NCBI GenBank assembly: GCA_020346805.1
Contig: CP070790.1
Coordinates: 2,253,147 to 2,263,038 of the forward strand
Direction: 5' to 3'
DNA: 9,892 bases
Source: Planctomycetota bacterium
Lineage (GTDB): Bacteria; Planctomycetota; Phycisphaerae; UBA1845; PWPN01
A program made the translations under genes and the position numbers. Positions 1 to 6,475 of the stretch are shown here, in pieces (position 1 is the first letter of the stretch; the number at the start of each line of letters is the position of its first letter). The notes beneath the pieces were generated by a model, which had not been told where the DNA came from, made no database searches, and saw only the letters and a list, made by a program, of their open reading frames with translations.

Positions 1-251
1 GTGGTTTTATATGTAATCCCTTTTGCAAACTCGGCATCACAATGACCTTTCTCAAATACGGTAAAGCCTCCGAAAGCGCTGGATCCGAAACCATCGATCT
101 TCTGCAACTTCTGCGAACAATCTATATACACGCGGGTTGTTGAAACGTCTTTGATTCCCGCGCCCAATACATCAGACAGCAATAACCAAACGGGAAGGAT
201 AACATAAATAAGACGGAACGATTTGATCTGGACTACATTCATTACCGCCAT
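1..251 (-). CDS. Secreted glycoside hydrolase, GH30-like, N-terminal part (runs off left edge)
   Basis: Only the first 83 codons are in the window; the frame is open to base 1. The N-terminus has a signal peptide: a basic residue or two, a hydrophobic core at about residues 12-28 (LIYVILPVWLLL), and a likely cleavage around 29-31. The mature start carries VYIDCSQKLQKIDGFGSSAF (41-60). The 'Q-x-I-x-G-F-G-x-S' pattern is the usual first strand of GH30 (xylanase/glucosidase) (beta/alpha)8 enzymes, and related clan GH-A families such as GH59 are the main alternative. The catalytic acids lie outside the window, so activity cannot be assigned. ATG at 251 is chosen over ATG at 242 because AAGAGGTGG lies 8 nt before it. 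The upstream neighbour on the same strand is a secreted esterase, which suggests a shared role in plant or algal polysaccharide breakdown. Family assignment is from the N-terminal motif only. Confidence 0.6.
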   Translation of the reverse strand, partial: MAVMNVVQIKSFRLIYVILPVWLLLSDVLGAGIKDVSTTRVYIDCSQKLQKIDGFGSSAFGGFTVFEKGHCDAEFAKGITYKT

Positions 252-259
252 TATATGTG

Positions 260-268
260 CCACCTCTT
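260..268 (-). promoter_or_regulatory. Ribosome binding site of the GH30-like gene
   Basis: On the minus strand AAGAGGTGG ends 8 nt before the ATG at 251. It decides the start: the second in-frame ATG at 242 would be 17 nt away, too far for this site. Confidence 0.6.
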
Positions 269-443
269 ATAATAAATATATTGGGGAGCGTTCTATAGCC
301 ACACAATAATCATAATCAACCGGGATTAATCATATATCAGACGTTGTTCTATTTGCCAGCCTTCTCACAAATAAAAGATCAATATGTGCCGGTAAAACCG
401 GGGATAGATTCGGACTTGTTGTAGAGCTATCAATAGTCACTGG

Positions 444-1949
444 TCAACAATCAGGCACCTGATTGGGACCACTCATACAATTATAAAAAATGTCGAAGTC
501 ATTGGAGTCTACGTCGTCATCAGTATCCAGATTGGCACCTTCACATCCCGGGCCGTGGGGCTCGCCGCTGCCGGAATAGCAGGACTGGAAGAGTCCGAAA
601 TCTTCCTGATCCACATCGAAATCACCATCAAGGTCCGCTATGGACTGGACAACAACCTCCCACTGTTCGGTGTCCGAGCCTTCGGAGTTGGTAGCCTGGA
701 TTTCAAAGGTAAAGCTGCTGCCAATATTGGCGGCGGCGGGCGTCCAGCCGCTGACTCTCCCGTTACCATCCACCTGAGCACCTGTGGGGGTTTGAATCAC
801 CGACCAGATGGGAGATGGTAAGCCCTGTTCCAAAACCAACTGCTCGATATATTCGGAACCGGCAAAGACACTGTCGGGATCGGGGGTTACTTCAGCGATT
901 ATGGGTGAAATTGGGGTGGCGAGAAACCATGGAGAGGCGAAGGGCGAGTTGAGCATGAAATCGAGCAGCATGGTGCCTACTTTTTCTTCGCCGGATTGCG
1001 CGGGATGGGTGCCGTCGGACTGGAAGTCGCTACATACCCAGGTAAGGCCGTCGCTGCGGGGATTGATTCCATCGGCCCATAGATTAGGTCCCCAGGCGAT
1101 CCAGGGAGCGACGGTGTTGTAGTTAAGATCGCCGGCGATGGGATCGACCGGCTGACCGGCCATTTGATCGATCTGGGCTTCGATGAGCCACTTGCATGAG
1201 AATCCTGATTCGTATGCATAAGGCTCGGGATTTAAACCTGTGTCGGCATATCCGGCATAGATGCGGTTGGAGAAGAATACGATTTGAACGTTGGGGTATC
1301 GTACTTTCAGGGCACGTGCGCAGTTGGCCAGCCGTCCTATCAGGTCATAGGCGTCGGCGTTGGCATTGGGTAACGAGACCGAAGGAGCGGCATTGGCGTT
1401 TTTGACCCAGACAATCTGAACCTGTGCTTCGGTCAATCCTTTGGGAGCCAGACGATTATCGCGAATACGATCGTAGTTTGACGCTGTTGGTGATTCCCAG
1501 ACTGAGGCTTCCTGTCCTCCTCGGGCACCGTTTACGATGACCAGCGTATCGTGATTTACGTTTGGATCAACAGCGGCTTGGCCCATGAATGTCCAGGGAT
1601 CGCATGGTTCGGCTGAGGTATAAGAACAGAACTCCTGGGTAGTGTTGGACATGCCGATGGACAAGAGGACGTACTTTCCGCCCGGGTTGGGGTCGCCATT
1701 GGTATCAAGCGGTTGAATATTCTGGGCTCGTAACAAACCCTCAGTCTCGTGGGCTGCTGGTAAAGTATTCAGGCCGTTGGGATAAAGTCCGCCCTGGAAC
1801 TGGCCCAGGTATAATCCGGTACCCAAATCATCGATAGGAATCATACCCGTGGAAGTTCCACCGCAGTTTACCGCCCAACTTTCGACCGTCGGGGCTAAAA
1901 CCAATATAAAAGCCAACCCCACGACTTGTATCCCGGTCTTCAGCTTCAT
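444..1949 (-). CDS. Secreted SGNH-type esterase with Ig-like domain and dockerin-like tail
   Basis: 501 aa. Residues 1-26 form a signal peptide (hydrophobic core GLAFILVLAP, cleavage near SWA/V). Residues about 90-335 look like an SGNH/GDSL hydrolase: the nucleophile block reads VLLSIGMSNTTQEF, with Ser101 in GMSN instead of GDS; NGARGG (140-145) fits the oxyanion-side block; SDGTHPAQSGEEKVG supplies the Asp312-x-x-His315 pair. Residues 355-436 resemble a cadherin/Ig-like repeat found in bacterial surface proteins. Residues 438-501 hold two acidic EF-hand-like loops, DLDGDFDVDQEDF and NLDTDDDVDSNDF, each followed by a Cys-containing helix, as in planctomycete dockerin-like tails. Such tails occur there without obvious cellulosomes, so the binding partner is unknown. 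A polysaccharide deacetylase role (as in carbohydrate esterases) is inferred from the fold and the glycosidase gene 192 nt downstream. The start is supported by TAGGAGA just upstream. Confidence 0.8.
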   Translation of the reverse strand: MKLKTGIQVVGLAFILVLAPTVESWAVNCGGTSTGMIPIDDLGTGLYLGQFQGGLYPNGLNTLPAAHETEGLLRAQNIQPLDTNGDPNPGGKYVLLSIGMSNTTQEFCSYTSAEPCDPWTFMGQAAVDPNVNHDTLVIVNGARGGQEASVWESPTASNYDRIRDNRLAPKGLTEAQVQIVWVKNANAAPSVSLPNANADAYDLIGRLANCARALKVRYPNVQIVFFSNRIYAGYADTGLNPEPYAYESGFSCKWLIEAQIDQMAGQPVDPIAGDLNYNTVAPWIAWGPNLWADGINPRSDGLTWVCSDFQSDGTHPAQSGEEKVGTMLLDFMLNSPFASPWFLATPISPIIAEVTPDPDSVFAGSEYIEQLVLEQGLPSPIWSVIQTPTGAQVDGNGRVSGWTPAAANIGSSFTFEIQATNSEGSDTEQWEVVVQSIADLDGDFDVDQEDFGLFQSCYSGSGEPHGPGCEGANLDTDDDVDSNDFDIFYNCMSGPNQVPDC

Positions 1950-1953
1950 GATA

Positions 1954-1960
1954 TCTCCTA
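1954..1960 (-). promoter_or_regulatory. Ribosome binding site of the SGNH esterase gene
   Basis: Minus-strand TAGGAGA lies 4 nt before the ATG at 1949 (about 6 nt counting from the AGGAG core), confirming the start ahead of the signal peptide. A minus-strand TATAAT at 2031-2036 could be the -10 box of this gene, but no good -35 is seen at 16-18 nt. Confidence 0.6.
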
Positions 1961-2125
1961 CTTCTTTTGCAAACTGATATGTCGATGGAAGATATTGTTA
2001 CTTTAATGCCCTCGTTTTCGCTGAATCTTTATTATAAAATACAGCGTCCAATCAACTATATCTTTACAGCAGCTACAGATTCATAAGATAACAGATATCT
2101 GATAAAGCTTGACTTTTTCGTGTGT

Positions 2126-2166
2126 TGTTAGCGGTACTTTATAATCCTTTGCATAGAAGGCTAACA
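2126..2166. repeat. 7-bp inverted repeat TGTTAGC / GCTAACA
   Basis: TGTTAGC (2126-2132) is matched perfectly by GCTAACA (2160-2166) across a 27-nt loop. It lies just downstream of the stop of the dockerin remnant in its reading direction, so it may be the leftover of that gene's 3' structure. The loop is long and there is no T-run, so terminator function is doubtful. Confidence 0.3.
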
Positions 2167-2172
2167 TCCTGA

Positions 2173-2346
2173 TTATCTGTTGACAGCAGACAAACATTCA
2201 TGGAAACTTACGAAATCTTCCTGGTTCATATTGTCATCACCATCAAAATCTTTGGCAGTACAAAATCGGAATTGGACAATAAAGGCACCATCTGCCCTGT
2301 TCAGCTTGGACCGGTAAGGATTACTTCCGTACCAATCATTATCTGA
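2173..2346 (-). pseudogene. Remnant of a dockerin-like (EF-hand) C-terminal tail
   Basis: A 57-codon open frame, bounded by TAG (2347-2349) and TAA (2173-2175), has no plausible start codon: its only ATG is codon 40. It contains DFDGDDNMNQEDFVSFHEC, an EF-hand loop plus Cys-helix that matches the neighbouring esterase's DLDGDFDVDQEDFGLFQSC at 10 of 19 positions. The DNA agrees too: plus-strand CGAAATCTTCCTG (2211-2223) and ATCACCATCAA (2236-2246) recur at 596-608 and 621-631 with exactly the same 25-nt offset. The part before it (DWYGSNPYRS, ADGAFIVQFRFC) looks like the end of a preceding beta-rich domain. Reading on past the TAG, the frame stays open for only 18 more codons back to ATG 2403. 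The rest of the parent gene is not seen. I conclude that a second dockerin-tailed gene decayed here; a very short functional product cannot be fully excluded. Confidence 0.65.
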
Positions 2347-2351
2347 CTAGT

Positions 2352-2386
2352 AAAAAAAGAGTGCCCGCGCTGATAAAACACGGGCA
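2352..2386 (-). terminator. Intrinsic terminator, leftward
   Basis: On the minus strand TGCCCGTG pairs with CGCGGGCA (8 bp including one G-U) around a 9-nt loop, followed by CTC and seven T's (plus-strand A-run 2352-2358). This is a good Rho-independent terminator for leftward transcription. The nearest leftward gene upstream ends at 3130, about 740 nt away, so it may end a long 3' untranslated RNA of that operon or an unrecognised transcript. Transcripts stopping here would not enter the dockerin remnant. Confidence 0.55.
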
Positions 2387-2406
2387 ACAACCTCTTTCCC
2401 CATTGT

Positions 2407-2424
2407 ATCCAAAATACTTTGGAT
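2407..2424. repeat. 7-bp perfect hairpin ATCCAAA-ATAC-TTTGGAT
   Basis: A perfect inverted repeat with a 4-nt loop. It stands 21 nt from the terminator stem and 6 nt from the next inverted repeat, forming part of a hairpin cluster with no gene attached. Confidence 0.5.
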
Positions 2425-2429
2425 TATCG

Positions 2430-2455
2430 CGTACAAATACTAAACTGCTTGTACG
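2430..2455. repeat. 7-bp perfect inverted repeat CGTACAA / TTGTACG
   Basis: CGTACAA (2430-2436) and TTGTACG (2449-2455) are separated by 12 nt. The form suits either an RNA stem-loop or a protein-binding site. The palindromes AAGGCCTT (2467-2474) and AACGGCCGTT (2476-2485) follow immediately. Confidence 0.45.
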
Positions 2456-3129
2456 TAATATATATAAAGGCCTTGAACGGCCGTTGTTCTTTCTCCCCCA
2501 ACAGCCCGTTTAATCGAGCTGGCATTGCCGCATTATGGTTACTCTGTTAGCGCCAATACCTACCTGCCCATATTCTTTCCCAATCGCCCTTATGTGCCGA
2601 TTTTCACATAAAACCAGCACCTATTGCGACTTCTTACCATCCGGAAAGCATACACGGACTCATGTATATACTGTAAGTCTTTCTAACAGAACAATTTACG
2701 TTGTCATATTTCCAATATTCCAAGATCAACCGGCTCAATTACAAGAAATGCTCAAGCTGATCATATCTAATATGTTGCCCGTTAATATTGCAAATCTCAT
2801 GCCAATTTGGAACGGACAAAGCACCTGAATTACAAGAATAAACCCAAGTCTTGTAAAAATCGGCAATTATGGAAACGTCAAACTTTAGAAAACAGGGACA
2901 AGAGGGCAATGTGTGATAAAATCCACATACTTTGTGATGCCTACAGTCAACATAATAATAATTGACCGATAACTCAGATTGAAACGCAAGATCATTTTAT
3001 ATAAGGATCTATATCCATATTTGTACATCTGCAACTTCAAGACAATGGAGATGCTATTATGCAACAAGCTCGCAGTATTATCAGGGAATACGAGATATCA
3101 TATTTTATCTAAATTATAAGGAAATATGC

Positions 3130-3654
3130 TCAGGAATCGGCCTGTTTTCTTAAGTTCAGTATGAGTTCGACCTCACCGGGGCTTTTACCAAGGTCTTTGG
3201 CTATTTGAACGGGTGTAAATCCGGCATCGGCCAATTCGTATATCACTGCATGTCTCGCTTCATGGTCACCCGCTTCCTGACTATTCACACTGGTCTCATC
3301 AACCATGTGCCGATCAAGGCGGTTTAATACGGCAATTCTACGGTCGGCATCACGTATGGCGGCCTCCAGCTTGGCAAACTTGGTATCAATATCCGCACTG
3401 ATTCGACGGGATAATTCCTGTAACTCGACCAACAGATCCTCTAAATCCCTGGTAATATTACTTTCTGCAGACACAGGTGCTGCTGCTTTACGAATCTGCG
3501 AATCCCGTTCCAATTCCCGATTTCGCTTCCGCTGCCGGCGCCATAACGAAGACAAAAGGAAAAACACAGCGATAAAAACCAGAGCTAACGGAAAAAGACC
3601 ATCATAGTCAAGAAGCTGAAATGCGATGATGTTATCTAACACCAACGTTAACAT
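3130..3654 (-). CDS. Membrane-anchored coiled-coil protein with HTH-like C-terminus, unknown function
   Basis: 174 aa. A single membrane helix spans about 20-37 (LFPLALVFIAVFFLLSSL), followed by a strongly basic stretch (RRQRKRNRE, 39-47) that predicts the remainder is cytoplasmic. Residues about 66-115 are a charged heptad-rich segment likely to form a coiled coil. Residues 136-170 (AVIYELADAGFTPVQIAKDL, then GKSPGEVELILNL) look like a small helix-turn-helix of the type found at the C-terminus of DUF6115/DUF2802-like proteins; this comparison is from memory. Its start lies 17 nt after the larC stop on the same strand, so the two are probably co-transcribed. The Shine-Dalgarno is weak (GGA about 9 nt upstream), which suggests coupling to larC translation. 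It could be a membrane-tethered regulator or a structural factor; I cannot assign a role. Confidence 0.65.
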   Translation of the reverse strand: MLTLVLDNIIAFQLLDYDGLFPLALVFIAVFFLLSSLWRRQRKRNRELERDSQIRKAAAPVSAESNITRDLEDLLVELQELSRRISADIDTKFAKLEAAIRDADRRIAVLNRLDRHMVDETSVNSQEAGDHEARHAVIYELADAGFTPVQIAKDLGKSPGEVELILNLRKQADS

Positions 3655-3671
3655 TTGAAAATATCCATTTC

Positions 3672-4877
3672 TCAGGTACCCTTCCCGGTCCCACTACCCG
3701 TACGCCAGGTTTGTAAGGCCAATTCCATTATCTCCGACAACGGCTTATCCGAACGGCTGGCTATCTTTCGGCAGTCTTCAAATTCCGGCGAAGCTGCAAC
3801 CACCTGATCGTTGTGTCGTCCGACTTTGATCCGCACCGGCCCATATTCCGTCTCAACCGTTTCAATGGTTCTCAATAACTTCCGTCGATGGGCATGATGG
3901 CAACGCACCCCAAACGTTGTTGTCTCCGTAAACAAAATCTTCTCCATAATTTCCCGTAACCCAGGTTCAGCCAAAACGGTCAGGAGGGTACCGGGCCTGT
4001 TTTTCTTCATGTATATCGGCGTGGTGAATACATCTAGTGCACCCGCTTCAAAAAGACGATCATACACGTAACCGACCACCTCAGCCGATATATCATCAAG
4101 ATTGGACTCTAATACAATAATCTCATCAGATTCGCTTTCACCGGCCACCGCACCGGCCATATCACCTATCATCAAACGCATAATGTTGGGCCGCTCTTTC
4201 CCGTCACGCTGACCGGCCCCAATGCCGACCCGCTCAATGGTCATTGCCGGCATTGGCCCGTAGTTTTGAGCCAGGGTAGACAGAATGGCCGCACCGGTCG
4301 GAGTTATCAGTTCGCCTTCTTCTTCACAAGCAGCCAAAGGTACACCCTTGAGCAAAACTGCAGCCACCGGCGCCGGAATGGGAATCAGGCCATGCTCGCA
4401 TTGCACGGTACCGCTGCCCGGTGGGATAGGCGAACAATAAACTCGTTCGATGCCCAAGCGGTGCATAGCAATACAGGTACCAACAATATCAACAATAGCA
4501 TCAACGGCACCCACTTCGTGAAAATGAATTTTTTCGATCGTCGTACCGTGAACAGCGGCTTCCGCTTCAGCTAGCCGGGTAAAGATAGACAAGGCCTTAT
4601 CGCCGACGTCTGCAGACAGACGGCTGTTATTGATAATCTCACGAATGTGTTTCAAATGTCGATTGGGTTGAACGACCGTCAAATCCAAACGTACATCAAA
4701 CCTGGTAGCATTGAAACCCTGCTTACAAACTGATTTAGCATCAAGCGTATAACCGGCCAGGGGCATACCCGCAAGGTCAGCTCGCAAGGCCTCCAGGTCA
4801 AGCCCGGCGTCCAAACACGCTGCCAGGATCATATCCCCGCTGGCACCACTAAAACAGTCAAAATATCCAATCCGCAT
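3672..4877 (-). CDS. larC: LarC, nickel chelatase for the pincer (NPN) cofactor
   Basis: 401 aa from the chosen start, a usual length for the unsplit family (DUF111). LarC uses CTP to insert nickel into pyridinium-3,5-bisthiocarboxylate mononucleotide, giving the NPN cofactor of lactate racemase and related racemases/epimerases; it acts in the cytoplasm. Landmarks: YFDCFSGASGDM at 5-16, HFHEVGAVDAIVDIVG at 118-133, ELITPTGAAIL at 189-199, ESNLDDIS at 257-264, MKKNRPG at 290-296 and TETTTFGVR at 317-325. The frame extends 14 codons upstream to 4919, but MRIGYFDCFSG at 4877 is the family's standard beginning and has AAGAAGG 7 nt before it. The gene is one continuous frame, unlike the frameshift-split larC1/larC2 of lactobacilli. 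No larA, larB or larE lies in the window, so the client enzyme is unknown. It heads a probable two-gene operon. Confidence 0.92.
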   Translation of the reverse strand: MRIGYFDCFSGASGDMILAACLDAGLDLEALRADLAGMPLAGYTLDAKSVCKQGFNATRFDVRLDLTVVQPNRHLKHIREIINNSRLSADVGDKALSIFTRLAEAEAAVHGTTIEKIHFHEVGAVDAIVDIVGTCIAMHRLGIERVYCSPIPPGSGTVQCEHGLIPIPAPVAAVLLKGVPLAACEEEGELITPTGAAILSTLAQNYGPMPAMTIERVGIGAGQRDGKERPNIMRLMIGDMAGAVAGESESDEIIVLESNLDDISAEVVGYVYDRLFEAGALDVFTTPIYMKKNRPGTLLTVLAEPGLREIMEKILFTETTTFGVRCHHAHRRKLLRTIETVETEYGPVRIKVGRHNDQVVAASPEFEDCRKIASRSDKPLSEIMELALQTWRTGSGTGKGT

Positions 4878-4884
4878 CACTTTG

Positions 4885-4891
4885 CCTTCTT
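4885..4891 (-). promoter_or_regulatory. Ribosome binding site deciding the larC start
   Basis: Minus-strand AAGAAGG sits 7 nt before ATG 4877. It favours this start over the upstream in-frame ATG at 4919, which would add 14 residues unlike the family's N-terminus. Confidence 0.5.
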
Positions 4892-5080
4892 GACACAAAC
4901 ATCCAGCCGCAAGTTCCATTCCTCAGACATATCGAACAAATAAACACAACCCTTACATCTGTCGAGCCCGGCTAATAAAGTCTATACCACTTGGTTCCGA
5001 TATAACAGACATAGAAATCCCAATATCGAGACACTTGAGAGGCAATTTTAACCATATTTAAACTGCAGGCAAACTGCCTT

Positions 5081-5109
5081 TTGCTTTGTACTACCTCAAT
5101 GGCTATAAT
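5081..5109 (+). promoter_or_regulatory. Possible sigma-70-like promoter for epsC
   Basis: TTGCTT (5081-5086) and a perfect TATAAT (5104-5109) are separated by 17 nt. Transcription would begin near 5116, giving a leader of about 335 nt before epsC. The -35 box is only half consensus and the distance is large, so a nearer unrecognised promoter is possible. Confidence 0.35.
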
Positions 5110-5163
5110 TGTATTGTTATGAACCATCCATTGGTCGAAAGAATGGAACAGCCAAACCAAGCG

Positions 5164-5196
5164 AACGACGGCTCTTCTGCAAGCCGTATCCTCGTT
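5164..5196. repeat. Stem-loop in the putative epsC leader
   Basis: AACGA-CGGCT (5164-5173) pairs with AGCCG (5182-5186) and TCGTT (5192-5196), giving ten base pairs with an 8-nt loop and a 5-nt bulge on the 3' side. It could form on either strand's RNA. Confidence 0.4.
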
Positions 5197-5241
5197 ACAG
5201 CATCTTTCTGTCCACACACCATCATCTGTCCGTGTATCAGC

Positions 5242-5280
5242 GGGGCCGGCGACTCTGAGTAACCCTCCTGCCGATACCCC
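5242..5280. repeat. GC-rich stem-loop in the putative epsC leader
   Basis: GGGG (5242-5245) and CGGC (5247-5250) pair with GCCG (5270-5273) and CCCC (5277-5280), with a small C/ATA internal loop and a 19-nt terminal loop. There is no T-run after it on either strand, so it is not a terminator. Confidence 0.4.
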
Positions 5281-5436
5281 GCATAATCCGATTTGATTTC
5301 TCAAATAATGATTAAGTCTTCTAGAATTTAATACAAAGATACCACCGAAATATTTCTGGCCGGCATCGATGCCCTTCCAATCAAATATGACCAAGGATCA
5401 GATGGTTAAATCGGTATCAAACCGGCAAAAACTTTC

Positions 5437-5442
5437 AAGGAG
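5437..5442 (+). promoter_or_regulatory. Ribosome binding site of epsC
   Basis: AAGGAG lies 8 nt before ATG 5451, a strong Shine-Dalgarno that fixes the start. Confidence 0.7.
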
Positions 5443-5450
5443 ATTCAATA

Positions 5451-6428
5451 ATGCCTGCAAGATTCCAAATTGGCGATCATTTGCCACAACTGGTCGAAAA
5501 AATAATCGACAGCTATAACAGCGACCCACGAACCCGCCATATTAACCGAGCATATATGCCCAGCCGATCGGAAATAATTGAGATTATTCATTTGCTGCTG
5601 GAACTCGCCTTTCCGGGTTTCTTCGGTCGACAAAACCTGAACCAGCACAACGTAAATTTTCATGTCGGCGAAATGCTACCCAAAATTGGTGAAAAACTCT
5701 ACGAGCAGATATACCAGGAACTCTGCTATCAACAGGAAAACGGAAATGGCAGAAAAAATCAAAACCAACAAGGACAAAGCTCGTGCGAGGAAAAAGCCCG
5801 ACAGATCACTTTAGAATTTCTTGAACGTATACCCGACATTCGTAAGTTACTGGCCACCGATGTCCAGGCAGCTTATGATGGCGACCCGGCTGCGCGCAAC
5901 ACCGATGAAGTGATCCTGGCATACCCCGGCGTGTTGGCCGTATCAATATATCGTTTTGCCCATGAACTGCACAAAATGAATGTACCTTTAGTCGCACGTA
6001 TTATGACCGAATGGGCTCATACCGCGACTGGAGTGGATATCCATCCCGGGGCCACTATTGGCAGCCATTTCTTCATCGATCACGCAACCGGCGTGGTCGT
6101 CGGCGAGACAACGGATATCGGGGATTACGTCAAGCTGTACCAGGGCGTGACTCTGGGAGCAATGTCATTCCCAAAGGATGAAAGAGGCCGATTGATTCGC
6201 GGTTACAAACGCCATCCGACGGTCGAAAATAACGTCACCATCTATGCAAATGCCACGGTGCTCGGCGGTGAAACAAAACTCGGCGAAGGATCGGTAGTCA
6301 ACGGTTCGGTATTTCTCACCGCCGGCATACCGGCCAACGCCACCGTGAGCATGAAAGCCCCGGAGCTTAAAGTACGCAAACGCCGAACACGGGAGACCAA
6401 TAAACAGACTAAAGCAGAAAATTATTAA
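5451..6428 (+). CDS. epsC: Serine O-acetyltransferase, EpsC type
   Basis: 325 aa. It transfers acetyl from acetyl-CoA to L-serine, giving O-acetylserine for cysteine synthase. Residues 1-150 are an alpha-helical N-terminal domain; residues about 190-305 form a left-handed beta-helix of hexapeptide repeats. The active-site pair is visible: Asp196 in DIHPGATIG and His211 in IDHATGVVVGE, with the same 15-residue spacing as Asp143/His158 of E. coli CysE. His255 in KRHPT is the counterpart of the third conserved His, placed after a longer loop (MSFPKDERGRLIRGYKRHP) that distinguishes the EpsC/SatA branch from short CysE. A Gln/Asn/Gly-rich linker (95-111) and a basic tail (306-320) are less conserved. 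The usual CysE C-terminal tail that docks into cysteine synthase is not obvious. No cysK is adjacent. It stands alone on the plus strand, convergent with ispH across 47 nt. Confidence 0.93.
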   Translation: MPARFQIGDHLPQLVEKIIDSYNSDPRTRHINRAYMPSRSEIIEIIHLLLELAFPGFFGRQNLNQHNVNFHVGEMLPKIGEKLYEQIYQELCYQQENGNGRKNQNQQGQSSCEEKARQITLEFLERIPDIRKLLATDVQAAYDGDPAARNTDEVILAYPGVLAVSIYRFAHELHKMNVPLVARIMTEWAHTATGVDIHPGATIGSHFFIDHATGVVVGETTDIGDYVKLYQGVTLGAMSFPKDERGRLIRGYKRHPTVENNVTIYANATVLGGETKLGEGSVVNGSVFLTAGIPANATVSMKAPELKVRKRRTRETNKQTKAENY

Positions 6429-6475
6429 CAGATTCTCACTGATATGATAATGGGATTTATTCGCCACATTTTTTG

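Larger units (their letters stand above)
1950..3129. other. Gene-poor 1.18-kb region with a dockerin remnant and inverted repeats
   Basis: No intact gene is supported here. From left to right it holds the ribosome binding site and upstream region of the SGNH esterase, an inverted repeat at 2126-2166, a dockerin-tail remnant (2173-2346, minus), a leftward intrinsic terminator (2352-2386), two 7-bp hairpins (2407-2455) and adjoining palindromes (2467-2485). From 2490 to 3129 the sequence is AT-rich. The open frames there (plus 2535-2828, minus 2885-3067) show no recognisable domain, no good ribosome binding site and odd composition, so I treat them as chance. Confidence 0.6.
4920..5436. other. 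Divergent intergenic region between larC and epsC with stable stem-loops
   Basis: About 570 nt separate the two divergent starts. A minus-strand frame from TTG 5394 to 4972 (140 codons) exists, but it has a non-ATG start, no clear ribosome binding site and no recognisable domain, so I do not call it. On the plus strand a promoter-like sequence (5081-5109) and two strong stem-loops (5164-5196, 5242-5280) suggest a long structured leader for epsC. I recognise no T-box, SAM or other known riboswitch motif. Confidence 0.45.

Noticed and set aside
19..31. CTTTTGCAAACT shared with the region upstream of the SGNH gene (about 1963-1975)
   Set aside because: A single 12-nt match in about 10 kb is expected by chance; one copy is inside the glycosidase coding region.
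389..401. CCGGT-AAA-ACCGG hairpin after the SGNH esterase gene
   Set aside because: Only 5 bp and no T-run on either side, so I do not call it a terminator.
2109..2145. TTGACT and TATAAT on the plus strand as a promoter
   Set aside because: The spacing is 25 nt, too long for a sigma-70 promoter, and there is no plus-strand gene downstream.
2535..2828. 97-codon plus-strand frame in the gene-poor region
   Set aside because: No domain, no good ribosome binding site, and composition like the surrounding AT-rich non-coding sequence.
2885..3067. 60-codon minus-strand frame
   Set aside because: No ribosome binding site and an Ile/Tyr/Leu-rich composition expected from AT-rich DNA; probably chance.
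4972..5394. 140-codon minus-strand frame upstream of larC
   Set aside because: It starts with TTG, has no clear ribosome binding site, shows no recognisable domain and overlaps the structured region ahead of epsC. A real orphan gene is not excluded.
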